14,311 bases of DNA from Thermoplasmata archaeon (GTDB lineage Archaea > Thermoplasmatota > E2 > DHVEG-1). The position numbers and the translations under genes were made by a program. Positions within the stretch are counted from its first letter, which is position 1; the number at the start of each line of letters is the position of its first letter. Under the pieces are notes generated by a model that had not been told where the DNA came from, did not search any database, and saw only the letters and a list, made by a program, of their open reading frames with translations. Positions 5,969 through 11,472 of the stretch are shown here, in pieces. The DNA lies in NCBI GenBank assembly GCA_030637965.1, contig DAOWFO010000048.1, positions 1 through 14,311 of the forward strand, in the 5' to 3' direction.

Positions 5969-6166
5969 ATGCCAATAGTTCATGTAAATTTATGGGAGGG
6001 TTTTGGTAAAGAAAAAACTAAAATTGTAATTAAAGAAATAACAAAAGTTTTTGTAGATTTAGGCATTCCTGAACAAGCTGTTGAAGTAATAGTACATGAA
6101 ATACCTAAAACACATTGGGGAATTGGAGGAGAACCTGCTTCAGAAAAATTCAAGGATGTTTCTTAA
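5969..6166 (+). CDS. 4-oxalocrotonate tautomerase family protein
   Basis: The 65-residue product has the family layout: Met then the catalytic Pro (Pro1 after Met removal), the beta strand PIVHVNLWEG, a helix, VEVIVHEIPKTHWGIGGEPASEK. Enzymes of this family tautomerise 2-hydroxy-dienoates and related keto/enol acids as small oligomers, using Pro1 as general base. Counting from Pro1, the substrate-binding Arg11 and Arg39 of classical 4-OT are Phe11 and Val39 here, so the substrate is probably different. An AGGAGG site lies 4 nt upstream of the ATG. The next 17 codons after the stop remain open in the same frame (ending at 6220). No aromatic-degradation genes are nearby, so its job is unknown. 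Confidence 0.9.
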   Translation: MPIVHVNLWEGFGKEKTKIVIKEITKVFVDLGIPEQAVEVIVHEIPKTHWGIGGEPASEKFKDVS

Positions 6167-6220
6167 AAAGATTTTTGTGAAATTGTCGATTTGAAAGGAT
6201 ACAAGGATAAAGTGAAATAA

Positions 6221-6376
6221 ATGGAAAGAAAAAAAGAGAGGCAAAAACACCATATTGAAAAAGGTATGAGCATCGATCGTTTCAAAGGAGAATTAAAAAA
6301 GAAGAATAAAAAACGTATAAAGAAACCTAAAATGCCAGCTCGTATCAAAAAAACACCACGCATAAGACAGAAATAA
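6221..6376 (+). CDS. Small basic protein, 51 residues, hypothetical
   Basis: The frame encodes MERKKERQKHHIEKGMSIDR followed by a Lys/Arg-rich tail with several Pro, ending TPRIRQK. About half the residues are Lys, Arg or His and there are no cysteines. Such composition suits a nucleic-acid-binding or ribosome-associated small protein, but I recognise no family. The ATG directly follows a TAA (6218-6220) and has only a weak GTGA about 8 nt upstream. It could be cotranscribed with the tautomerase gene 54 bp upstream. AT-rich DNA can produce Lys-rich frames by chance, so I hold this as moderate to low. Confidence 0.45.
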   Translation: MERKKERQKHHIEKGMSIDRFKGELKKKNKKRIKKPKMPARIKKTPRIRQK

Positions 6377-6395
6377 ACCTATTTCTCTCTGAGGG

Positions 6396-6420
6396 AATAA
6401 GAAGAGATAATGCCTTAAAA
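6396..6420 (+). repeat. 25-bp direct repeat, copy 2
   Basis: It matches the repeat at 5821-5845 except for one base. It begins 20 bp after the stop of the 51-codon gene and runs into GGTTTATATG, a TATA-like sequence. Together with copy 1 it brackets a segment of about 550 bp. Confidence 0.75.
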
Positions 6421-6478
6421 CGGTTTATATGCACGCCACCCCTACATTTTAATGTTAGATTTTATAGATATTGCAAAA

Positions 6479-6517
6479 CTATAAATACACACCAAGACTA
6501 TATTTACAATATAAAAG
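6479..6517 (+). promoter_or_regulatory. TATA boxes upstream of the tiny ORF pair
   Basis: Two good TATA-like elements occur, CTATAAATA (6479-6487) and AATATAAAAG (6508-6517). The second predicts a transcript start near 6539, just before the structured leader at 6542-6605. Confidence 0.45.
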
Positions 6518-6541
6518 TACATTACAACTGGTTTAATAAAT

Positions 6542-6605
6542 CTAGTTTTTGTATTGATATTTCCTTTGAAATATCAATCAAGTATTGACTTCTTTTAATT
6601 ACTAG
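6542..6605 (+). promoter_or_regulatory. Structured leader with perfect 11-bp hairpin
   Basis: ATTGATATTTC (6553-6563), loop CTTT, and GAAATATCAAT (6568-6578) form a perfect 11-bp inverted repeat. It is enclosed by CTAGT (6542-6546) and ACTAG (6601-6605), which can pair around it. The predicted transcript start is at about 6539 and the strong ribosome site is at 6635, so this would form the 5' leader of the tiny ORF transcript. It could also be a DNA operator. Which of these it is cannot be told from sequence alone. Confidence 0.5.
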
Positions 6606-6634
6606 TGTGTAAAGATACAGTATTCACAATAAAC

Positions 6635-6643
6635 GGAGGTGAT
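6635..6643 (+). promoter_or_regulatory. Very strong Shine-Dalgarno site
   Basis: GGAGGTGAT is fully complementary to the archaeal 16S 3' end and lies 5 nt before the ATG at 6649. It is the best ribosome site in the window, which supports the tiny ORF behind it being real. Confidence 0.7.
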
Positions 6644-6648
6644 ATACA

Positions 6649-6774
6649 ATGAATGAAATAACTATAAAATTAAATAATTTGATAAAAAAATCTGGGAATA
6701 ATCTAACTATTGTCTCAAAAATGCAAAATGTAAAAACAAAAAGTCGTTTTGTCAATAGTGATATACATGATTAA
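6649..6774 (+). CDS. Tiny protein, 41 residues, hypothetical
   Basis: The frame encodes MNEITIKLNNLIKKSGNNL and ends SRFVNSDIHD. I recognise no family. There is no membrane segment and there are no cysteines; the first half could form an amphipathic helix. The case for it being a gene rests on the near-perfect GGAGGTGAT site 5 nt before the ATG and on the promoter-like elements and structured leader upstream. A second tiny ORF with its own AGGAG site follows 38 nt later, suggesting a two-gene unit. It could be a leader peptide, a toxin-like peptide or a small regulatory protein; the sequence does not decide. Confidence 0.6.
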   Translation: MNEITIKLNNLIKKSGNNLTIVSKMQNVKTKSRFVNSDIHD

Positions 6775-6812
6775 AATTAATTAAAACAGCTAATAAATTT
6801 AGGAGTTAAATA

Positions 6813-6908
6813 ATGATAAATACAGAAATCATAGAAAAGATCGAAAAAATTCATAGAATAAGAAAAAAACTCAATGAAATTGAATTTAAACTTCAAAAAC
6901 AATTATAA
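6813..6908 (+). CDS. Tiny coiled-coil protein, 31 residues, hypothetical
   Basis: The frame encodes MINTEIIEKIEKIHRIRKKL and ends NEIEFKLQKQL. Ile and Leu recur at 3-4 residue spacing (I6, I9, I12, I15, L20, I23, L27, L31), so nearly the whole protein would be one amphipathic, coiled-coil-forming helix. AGGAG at 6801-6805 lies 7 nt before the ATG. It follows the 41-codon ORF and probably shares its transcript. No family is recognised. A helix this short could bind a partner protein or dimerise. Confidence 0.55.
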   Translation: MINTEIIEKIEKIHRIRKKLNEIEFKLQKQL

Positions 6909-6919
6909 ATAAATAATTG

Positions 6920-6991
6920 ATGACAACCATTGACAAGGTTACATGGATTAAGTATAAAAAAATGAAAAGCAAAAAAAAGAAATCTCAATAA
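6920..6991 (+). CDS. Possible third tiny ORF, 23 residues
   Basis: A short frame, MTTIDKVTWIKYKKMKSKKK, ends with KSQ. It starts 12 nt after the previous tiny ORF and is strongly basic. It has no Shine-Dalgarno site, so translation would need coupling. It may well be chance. Confidence 0.2.
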   Translation: MTTIDKVTWIKYKKMKSKKKKSQ

Positions 6992-7023
6992 TTGAACATT
7001 GTTAAACTCATATTGGCTTACAA

Positions 7024-7500
7024 TTAAACAAATTTAGAGTCGTATTCACCCTCATCGATAGCTTTCTGAATTTTCCGAGGGGGATTTCCCTCTACATTAG
7101 CACCTAGAGAGACACAAGTCCCAATTATTTCTTTTGTTTTTTGTTTGAGTTCCTTCCCTAAAAGATTATCATACTTCATCTTAGCAACTTTAATAACTTG
7201 ATCAATAGTAAGATTGCCAATTTTATGTGTTGATGGTGCCCCAGATCCTTTTTCTACACCCAGCTCTTTTAGTATTAATGATGCAGCAGGTGGGGTACCT
7301 ACTTCAACTTCAAATTCTTTGGTTTTTGAATCAACAATAACTTTTACTGGAACTTTCATCCCATCGAAATCTTTGGTTTTTTCATTAATAGTATTAATAA
7401 TTTGCATGATGTTTACACCCATAGGGCCAAGCGCAGGACCTAGTGGTGGACCTGCTGAAGCTTTTCCTCCTTCCACTAATGCTTCAATTGTTTCTGCCAT
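7024..7500 (-). CDS. rpl11: Large ribosomal subunit protein L11
   Basis: The 158-residue product carries the L11 N-terminal motif GGKASAGPPLGPALGPMGVN (about residues 12-31), which forms the factor-binding cleft, and the C-terminal RNA-binding domain with GSGAPSTHKIGNLTIDQVIK, which binds the 23S GTPase-associated loop. The length is normal for archaea. The start codon is 6 bp after the nusG stop, and an AAGGAGGAGG run overlapping the end of nusG gives a very strong ribosome site. No rpl1 follows: the next rpl1 is 6 kb away on the same strand. Confidence 0.97.
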   Translation of the reverse strand: MAETIEALVEGGKASAGPPLGPALGPMGVNIMQIINTINEKTKDFDGMKVPVKVIVDSKTKEFEVEVGTPPAASLILKELGVEKGSGAPSTHKIGNLTIDQVIKVAKMKYDNLLGKELKQKTKEIIGTCVSLGANVEGNPPRKIQKAIDEGEYDSKFV

Positions 7501-7506
7501 GGTAAT

Positions 7507-8013
7507 CTATTCCTCCTCCTTTTCATTTTCTTCTTCTTTCCTTTTGATTACTCTTACTTGTTCTCCTCTAACTGTAATTGGTATTGGAACAACGGATTCA
7601 AAGAGTTCTACTGTAATCTCTTCCTTTGTGTCATCAATGTGAGTAACTTTTGCAGTTTCGCCTCTAAATGGTCCTGCAACCATTTCAACAACATCGCCCT
7701 CTGCAATCTTTGCCACTGCAGAAGTTGGTACAAGAAAATGTTCTATCTGATCAAGTGGTATATCGCCATCAAGCATATTTCTAGCATAAGAAACCGTTTT
7801 AATCATATCTTTTATGCGTTCTTTATCATACCCCTCAAGAAAAATATATCCTCTAAGTTCTGGTGTTGCAAGTATGGATGGAATCTGTAAATCCGATTTT
7901 TCTGCTCTACTATTAACAACATCCGCAGCATTTTGTTCTTTTCCAACCTGTGTTTTTACGGAAAATATTTTTGTCTTTTCTTCATTAGAATCCTCAAAAT
8001 CCATATTCTGCAT
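7507..8013 (-). CDS. spt5: Transcription elongation factor Spt5/NusG
   Basis: The 168-residue protein has an NGN domain (about residues 15-95: KIFSVKTQVGKEQNAADVV, then ELRGYIFLEG and IPLDQIEHFL) and a KOW domain (about 105-155: EGDVVEMVAGPFRGETAKVT, ending VRGEQVRVIKR). Archaeal Spt5 binds the RNA polymerase clamp with Spt4 and supports processivity and ribosome coupling. Acidic tails occur at both ends (DFEDSNEE and EEENEKEEE), longer than in many homologues. AAGGTG lies 8 nt before the ATG at 8013. It is cotranscribed with secE (13 bp upstream) and rpl11 (6 bp downstream). Confidence 0.95.
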   Translation of the reverse strand: MQNMDFEDSNEEKTKIFSVKTQVGKEQNAADVVNSRAEKSDLQIPSILATPELRGYIFLEGYDKERIKDMIKTVSYARNMLDGDIPLDQIEHFLVPTSAVAKIAEGDVVEMVAGPFRGETAKVTHIDDTKEEITVELFESVVPIPITVRGEQVRVIKRKEEENEKEEE

Positions 8014-8026
8014 AACATTACACCTT

Positions 8027-8290
8027 TCAAATCAATCCAAGAAGTTCTCCAATCCAAGGAGCAACTTGTGTGGATAATAAATAAATAAGAAATCCAATTC
8101 CACCAATAATCAGTATACCAGCACCAGTTATTTTCGAAGTTTTTGCATATTCTTCATTAGTAGGATTACGGGCCATTTTTAGAACCCGTCCATATTTACC
8201 TTTACCAATCCTTTTTTGTCGTGATTCTATATTATTTTGTAAATCCCAGGCTTTGTCAACGATGCCTCTATGATCTCCAGTTTTCTTCAT
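8027..8290 (-). CDS. secE: Protein translocase subunit SecE (Sec61 gamma)
   Basis: The 87-residue protein has an N-terminal amphipathic region with KGKYGRVLKMARNPTNEEYA (about residues 30-49) and one transmembrane helix (about 54-75, GAGILIIGGIGFLIYLL), the normal SecE/Sec61-gamma plan that clamps SecY. It is about 25 residues longer at the N-terminus than the shortest archaeal forms. The start at 8290 has GAGGTGT (8297-8303) 6 nt upstream, which supports the long form over an internal Met38. It heads the secE-nusG-rpl11 operon. Confidence 0.92.
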   Translation of the reverse strand: MKKTGDHRGIVDKAWDLQNNIESRQKRIGKGKYGRVLKMARNPTNEEYAKTSKITGAGILIIGGIGFLIYLLSTQVAPWIGELLGLI

Positions 8291-8330
8291 GTATTGACAC
8301 CTCTAATAAACAAATGGTCAAATAAGTAGC

Positions 8331-8341
8331 CATATATAAAG
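8331..8341 (-). promoter_or_regulatory. TATA box of secE-nusG-rpl11
   Basis: On the minus strand CTTTATATATG lies 41-51 bp upstream of the secE start and predicts a leader of about 20 nt carrying the GAGGTGT site. Confidence 0.5.
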
Positions 8342-8347
8342 AATTTG

Positions 8348-8361
8348 GAGGTTTTTACCTC
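8348..8361 (-). terminator. Small hairpin between ftsZ and secE
   Basis: GAGGT and ACCTC form a perfect 5-bp stem with a 4-nt loop, 75-88 nt after the ftsZ stop and directly upstream of the secE TATA box. It may end or stabilise the ftsZ mRNA. No clear U-run follows on the minus strand. Confidence 0.3.
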
Positions 8362-8435
8362 GTTTGACATCATCTTCCATCAATTTGGAAATATAGTCCA
8401 TTAGACGCTTATAAATAATGATTAATTAAATCAGT

Positions 8436-9590
8436 TTATGCTACAAAGTCAATACCGAATTCCTCATTTTCAAATGATCTCTGTGATGGACCTAGAATTT
8501 GTTTTGATTTAACACCAGTAATTACAAGCATTGCTCGAATATTTCTCTTTAATTCAGTATCAACGGTTGTTCCCCAGATTATACGAGCATTTGGATCTAC
8601 TCTTGAATATATTTCTTCAACAACACGCTCGGCTTCACTAATTGTCATATCTTCACCACCTGTTACATTAACCAAAGCACCAGTAGCTTCAGATATATCA
8701 ACTTCAAGTAATGGAGAATTAAGAGCTTCTACAACAGCATTTACAGCTTTGTTCTCGCCTTCAGCTTCTCCAAGACCTATCATAGCAACACCGCCTCTTT
8801 TCATAACTGTCTTTAGATCTGCAAAATCAAGATTTACTAGTCCAGGCTTGGTAATCATTTCTGTAATACCTTTGATAGATCTCATAAGCACTTCATCTGC
8901 AACTTTAAAAGCAGCATTCAATGAAAGATTTGGAACTACATCAAGTAACTTATCATTTGGTATAACTATAACAGTATCACAGGTTTCTCTTAAACGCTTC
9001 AAGCCAGCCTCGGCATTTTCCATCCGAACAAGACCTTCAACACTAAAAGGAAGAGTTACAACACCAATAGTCAAAGCACCGGTTTCTTTAGCAATTTGAG
9101 CAATAATTGGTGCTGATCCTGTACCTGTACCTCCACCAAGTCCACAGGTTACAAAAACCATATCAGAATGGCCGACAGCTAAACGGACATCCTGCTCACT
9201 TTCCCTTGCAGCATCCTCACCTATCCTAGGTATAGAACCAGCTCCAAGACCCCTAGTAAGATGTCTTCCAATAAGGACTTTATGAGGTGCACCAGTCGCT
9301 AACAAATGTTGAGCGTCCGTATTTATTGCGACTAAATCTCCTCCAGTAACGCCACCTTCAAAACATCTAGCAATTGTATTGGTACCTGCTCCACCACAAC
9401 CAACAACTTTAATTGTTGTTGTCAAGCTGGCTAAAACTTTTTCTAATTCACGATTTTCGACACCACGGGTGATAGAATTTGTTAAAATATTATCTTCATT
9501 ATTTGATTTTTTTGTGGAATTTTTATTCTTAGTTTGCTTGGTTTTTTTATTTTTTTCATTTTCAACTACTTCTTCTATAAGCTTCTTCAT
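8436..9590 (-). CDS. ftsZ: Cell division protein FtsZ
   Basis: The 384-residue tubulin-fold GTPase polymerises into the division ring. GTP-binding motifs are GCGGAGTNT (64-72), the tubulin signature LGGGTGTGSAP (151-161) and the PFSVEG/NAEAGL segment. The T7 catalytic loop is NLDFADLKTVM (253-263), with the polymerisation-linked Asp residues intact. The C-terminus ends FGIDFVA, like archaeal FtsZ1. The first 35 residues are a Lys/Asn-rich, low-complexity tail (KNKKTKQTKNKNSTKKSNN), longer and more basic than usual. The start at 9590 has a GGTGG site about 5 nt upstream. A 27-bp near-palindrome sits 25-51 bp upstream. It precedes secE, as in many Euryarchaeota, but with its own promoter region. 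Confidence 0.96.
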   Translation of the reverse strand: MKKLIEEVVENEKNKKTKQTKNKNSTKKSNNEDNILTNSITRGVENRELEKVLASLTTTIKVVGCGGAGTNTIARCFEGGVTGGDLVAINTDAQHLLATGAPHKVLIGRHLTRGLGAGSIPRIGEDAARESEQDVRLAVGHSDMVFVTCGLGGGTGTGSAPIIAQIAKETGALTIGVVTLPFSVEGLVRMENAEAGLKRLRETCDTVIVIPNDKLLDVVPNLSLNAAFKVADEVLMRSIKGITEMITKPGLVNLDFADLKTVMKRGGVAMIGLGEAEGENKAVNAVVEALNSPLLEVDISEATGALVNVTGGEDMTISEAERVVEEIYSRVDPNARIIWGTTVDTELKRNIRAMLVITGVKSKQILGPSQRSFENEEFGIDFVA

Positions 9591-9614
9591 CTAAACCACC
9601 ATACCCTCACAACA

Positions 9615-9641
9615 ATAACAATAAATTCAATTCATTGTTAT
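9615..9641. promoter_or_regulatory. 27-bp near-palindrome upstream of ftsZ
   Basis: The left arm ATAACAATAAATT (9615-9627) and right arm AATTCATTGTTAT (9629-9641) are complementary at 12 of 13 positions around a single central base. A minus-strand TATA-like ATATTATAGG near 9653-9662 would place the ftsZ transcript start inside it, as expected for a repressor operator. The palindrome is directly visible; its role as an operator is inference. Confidence 0.55.
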
Positions 9642-9708
9642 AATTATTTTTCCTATAATATTGTAAAGTAATATTGGTTATTAAATATTTCCTAAGAATG
9701 GAATTTCA

Positions 9709-10524
9709 TCAAATCAGTTCCAAAGAAAAATTCTTTGCTTTAATGCTATGTGTAAGATAACCTAATGAAATACGGTCAGCAAATGATGCATATTTAATTA
9801 TGTTTTTATTATTTATTCCGCCAGATGTCTCAATAAGAATCCTGCCATTTATATTTCGGATTTTTTTTGCGATTCTTTCTCCATTTTCAGGTTTAAAATT
9901 GTCCAACATGATAACATCAACATTCATTCTTGCAGCAGTACATGCATCTCGCTCGTTTTCCACTTCAATCTCAATAATTTTATTAGTAACCTTCTTTTTT
10001 ATTTGTTCAATAACTTTTATAACCGAACCAGCACCTTTTATATGATTGTCTTTGATCAATACTACATCATACAAACCATATCGATGTGCTTCCCCTCCAC
10101 CTAAAACAATAGCTTTTTTTTCATATTTACGGAAACCAGGCGTGGTTTTTCTTGTACCTGCCACTGATATATTTGGATTTATGACCATGCATTTGTCAAC
10201 AAGTTTTTTTGTTTCTGTAGCAATACCACTCATTTTGCAAATAAAATTTAAAGCTAATCTTTCACTCTTAAGAATTGAACGTATAGATCCATTTATTGTG
10301 GCCACTATTGCACCTTTAGTTACGAAATCGCCATCTTTAAAATTCAATTTAGTCTGTAATCCAGTCTTATTAAAAATAATTACCAATTCTTCCAATCCTG
10401 CAATGATACAATCTTCCTTTGCAATAACATTTGCCTTAGCAATTTCATCAGTGAATAAAGAATCAGAAGTCAAATCTCCTTCCTCATCTAGATCTTCTAT
10501 TAAAAACCTATCAAAATCATCCAT
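9709..10524 (-). CDS. nadC: Quinolinate phosphoribosyltransferase (decarboxylating)
   Basis: The 271-residue enzyme converts quinolinate and PRPP to nicotinate mononucleotide, CO2 and pyrophosphate in de novo NAD synthesis. Motifs in order: EDLDEEGDLTSD (10-21), SERLALNF (87-94), SGIAT, GTRKTTPGFR (123-132), the GGGEAHRYGLYDVVLIKDNH block (142-161) with the substrate-binding Arg, Lys and His residues, EIEVEN, IMLDNF, ETSGGI and DRISLGYLTHS. All are typical and the length is normal. It is divergent from nadX, 46 bp away. No Shine-Dalgarno site is seen, and a TATA-like element about 25-30 bp upstream suggests a leaderless mRNA. Confidence 0.96.
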   Translation of the reverse strand: MDDFDRFLIEDLDEEGDLTSDSLFTDEIAKANVIAKEDCIIAGLEELVIIFNKTGLQTKLNFKDGDFVTKGAIVATINGSIRSILKSERLALNFICKMSGIATETKKLVDKCMVINPNISVAGTRKTTPGFRKYEKKAIVLGGGEAHRYGLYDVVLIKDNHIKGAGSVIKVIEQIKKKVTNKIIEIEVENERDACTAARMNVDVIMLDNFKPENGERIAKKIRNINGRILIETSGGINNKNIIKYASFADRISLGYLTHSIKAKNFSLELI

Positions 10525-10526
10525 TG

Positions 10527-10543
10527 CAATATTTTTTATATTG
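10527..10543. promoter_or_regulatory. Palindrome in the shared nadC/nadX promoter
   Basis: CAATAT and ATATTG form a perfect 6-bp inverted repeat around five T residues, inside the 46-bp gap between divergent nadC and nadX. It overlaps the TATA-like sequence for nadX and lies at the predicted nadC transcript start, so one bound repressor could close both promoters. Both mRNAs appear leaderless. The operator role is inferred. Confidence 0.4.
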
Positions 10544-10570
10544 AGCTATAGTTTTAAGGTTTTGGTTTAA

Positions 10571-11338
10571 ATGAAGCTTGGAATAATTGGTTGTGGTGCA
10601 ATAGGTAGTGATGTCGCTAAAGCAGCTGAAACTATTGATGAGATTGAAAAAATATATCTTTTTGACATCGATAAGAAGGCAGAGCAGAACCTCTGTAAAA
10701 TTATTAAGATTGCAGAAATTAAACCTGTATTAGATTATTTGGATAAAATAGATGTTGTATTCGAAGCTGCATCACAACAAGCAGTTAGAGAATACGCTAG
10801 TAGTATACTCAACGCTCATAAAGATATAATTATTATGAGTGTTGGGTGCCTATTTGAAGATAAATTTAGAATTGAACTCGAAAAAATCGCCAAAAAGAAA
10901 CATTGCAAAATTTATCTTCCATCTGGTGCAGTGTGCGGAATAGATGGAATATTGTCAGCAAGTGTTGATATTATAGATGAAGTAACTCTTGTAACCACAA
11001 AATCTCCAAAATCTTTGGGAAAAAGTGTTAATAAAAGAACTGTTGTTTTTGAAGGAAGTGCAAGAGATGCAGTGAAAATGTATCCAAGAAATATTAATGT
11101 TGCTGCTAATCTATCTATTGCAGGCGTAGGTCTTGATAAGACAAAAGTTGAAATTGTTGCAGATCCTGTTGCCACCAGAATAAGTCATAAGATTCTAGCT
11201 CATGGTAAATTTGGTAGATTACGTGCAGAAGTAGAAAATATGCCAAATCCAAATAATCCTGAATCTAGTTACATGGCATCACTCTCTGCAATTGCAACAC
11301 TAAAAAGGATTGTTAACCCAATTCAATTAGGTGCATGA
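10571..11338 (+). CDS. nadX: L-aspartate dehydrogenase
   Basis: The 255-residue protein begins with a Rossmann motif, GIIGCGAIGSD (GxGxxG at 7-12). It carries the family segments FEAASQQAVREYA, IMSVGCLFE, LPSGAVCGIDGILSA, NVAANLSIAGVG and DPVATRISHKILAHGKFG, the last near the catalytic His region, then PNNPESSYMASLSAIATLKR. It oxidises L-aspartate with NAD(P) to iminoaspartate, which NadA condenses with dihydroxyacetone phosphate to quinolinate, the substrate of the adjacent NadC. NadX replaces the oxygen-using aspartate oxidase NadB, which suits an anaerobe or thermophile. nadA is not in the window. The frame is complete, with no Shine-Dalgarno site. Confidence 0.95.
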   Translation: MKLGIIGCGAIGSDVAKAAETIDEIEKIYLFDIDKKAEQNLCKIIKIAEIKPVLDYLDKIDVVFEAASQQAVREYASSILNAHKDIIIMSVGCLFEDKFRIELEKIAKKKHCKIYLPSGAVCGIDGILSASVDIIDEVTLVTTKSPKSLGKSVNKRTVVFEGSARDAVKMYPRNINVAANLSIAGVGLDKTKVEIVADPVATRISHKILAHGKFGRLRAEVENMPNPNNPESSYMASLSAIATLKRIVNPIQLGA

Positions 11339-11365
11339 TAGGAATTTATTATTAAATTAGTAAAT

Positions 11366-11379
11366 GTTTATTAATAAAC
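11366..11379. repeat. 14-bp perfect palindrome between nadX and tgtA
   Basis: GTTTATTAATAAAC is self-complementary and lies 28 bp after the nadX stop. It could be a weak termination or regulatory site; in such AT-rich DNA it could also be chance. Confidence 0.25.
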
Positions 11380-11445
11380 GATATGATTAATTGGTAAAAT
11401 TAATGTATATAGATTTTTTATAGCAACCAAAGCTAAATAGCTCTC

Positions 11446-11454
11446 TTTTAATTA
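11446..11454 (+). promoter_or_regulatory. TATA-like element of tgtA
   Basis: TTTTAATTA is centred 23 bp upstream of the tgtA ATG. With no Shine-Dalgarno site present, this spacing predicts a leaderless mRNA. Confidence 0.4.
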
Positions 11455-11472
11455 CTATTAGCAGAGTAATTT

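Noticed and set aside
5821..6420. TPP riboswitch reading of the 25-bp repeat (GATAATGCC resembles part of the THI element)
   Set aside because: The conserved CUGAGA at proper spacing, the GAACCUGAU block and the AGCGUAGG that follows GATAATGCC in real TPP elements are missing.
7214..8077. Plus-strand open frames over rpl11 and nusG
   Set aside because: They are shadows of the operon on the other strand, with no ribosome sites or domains.
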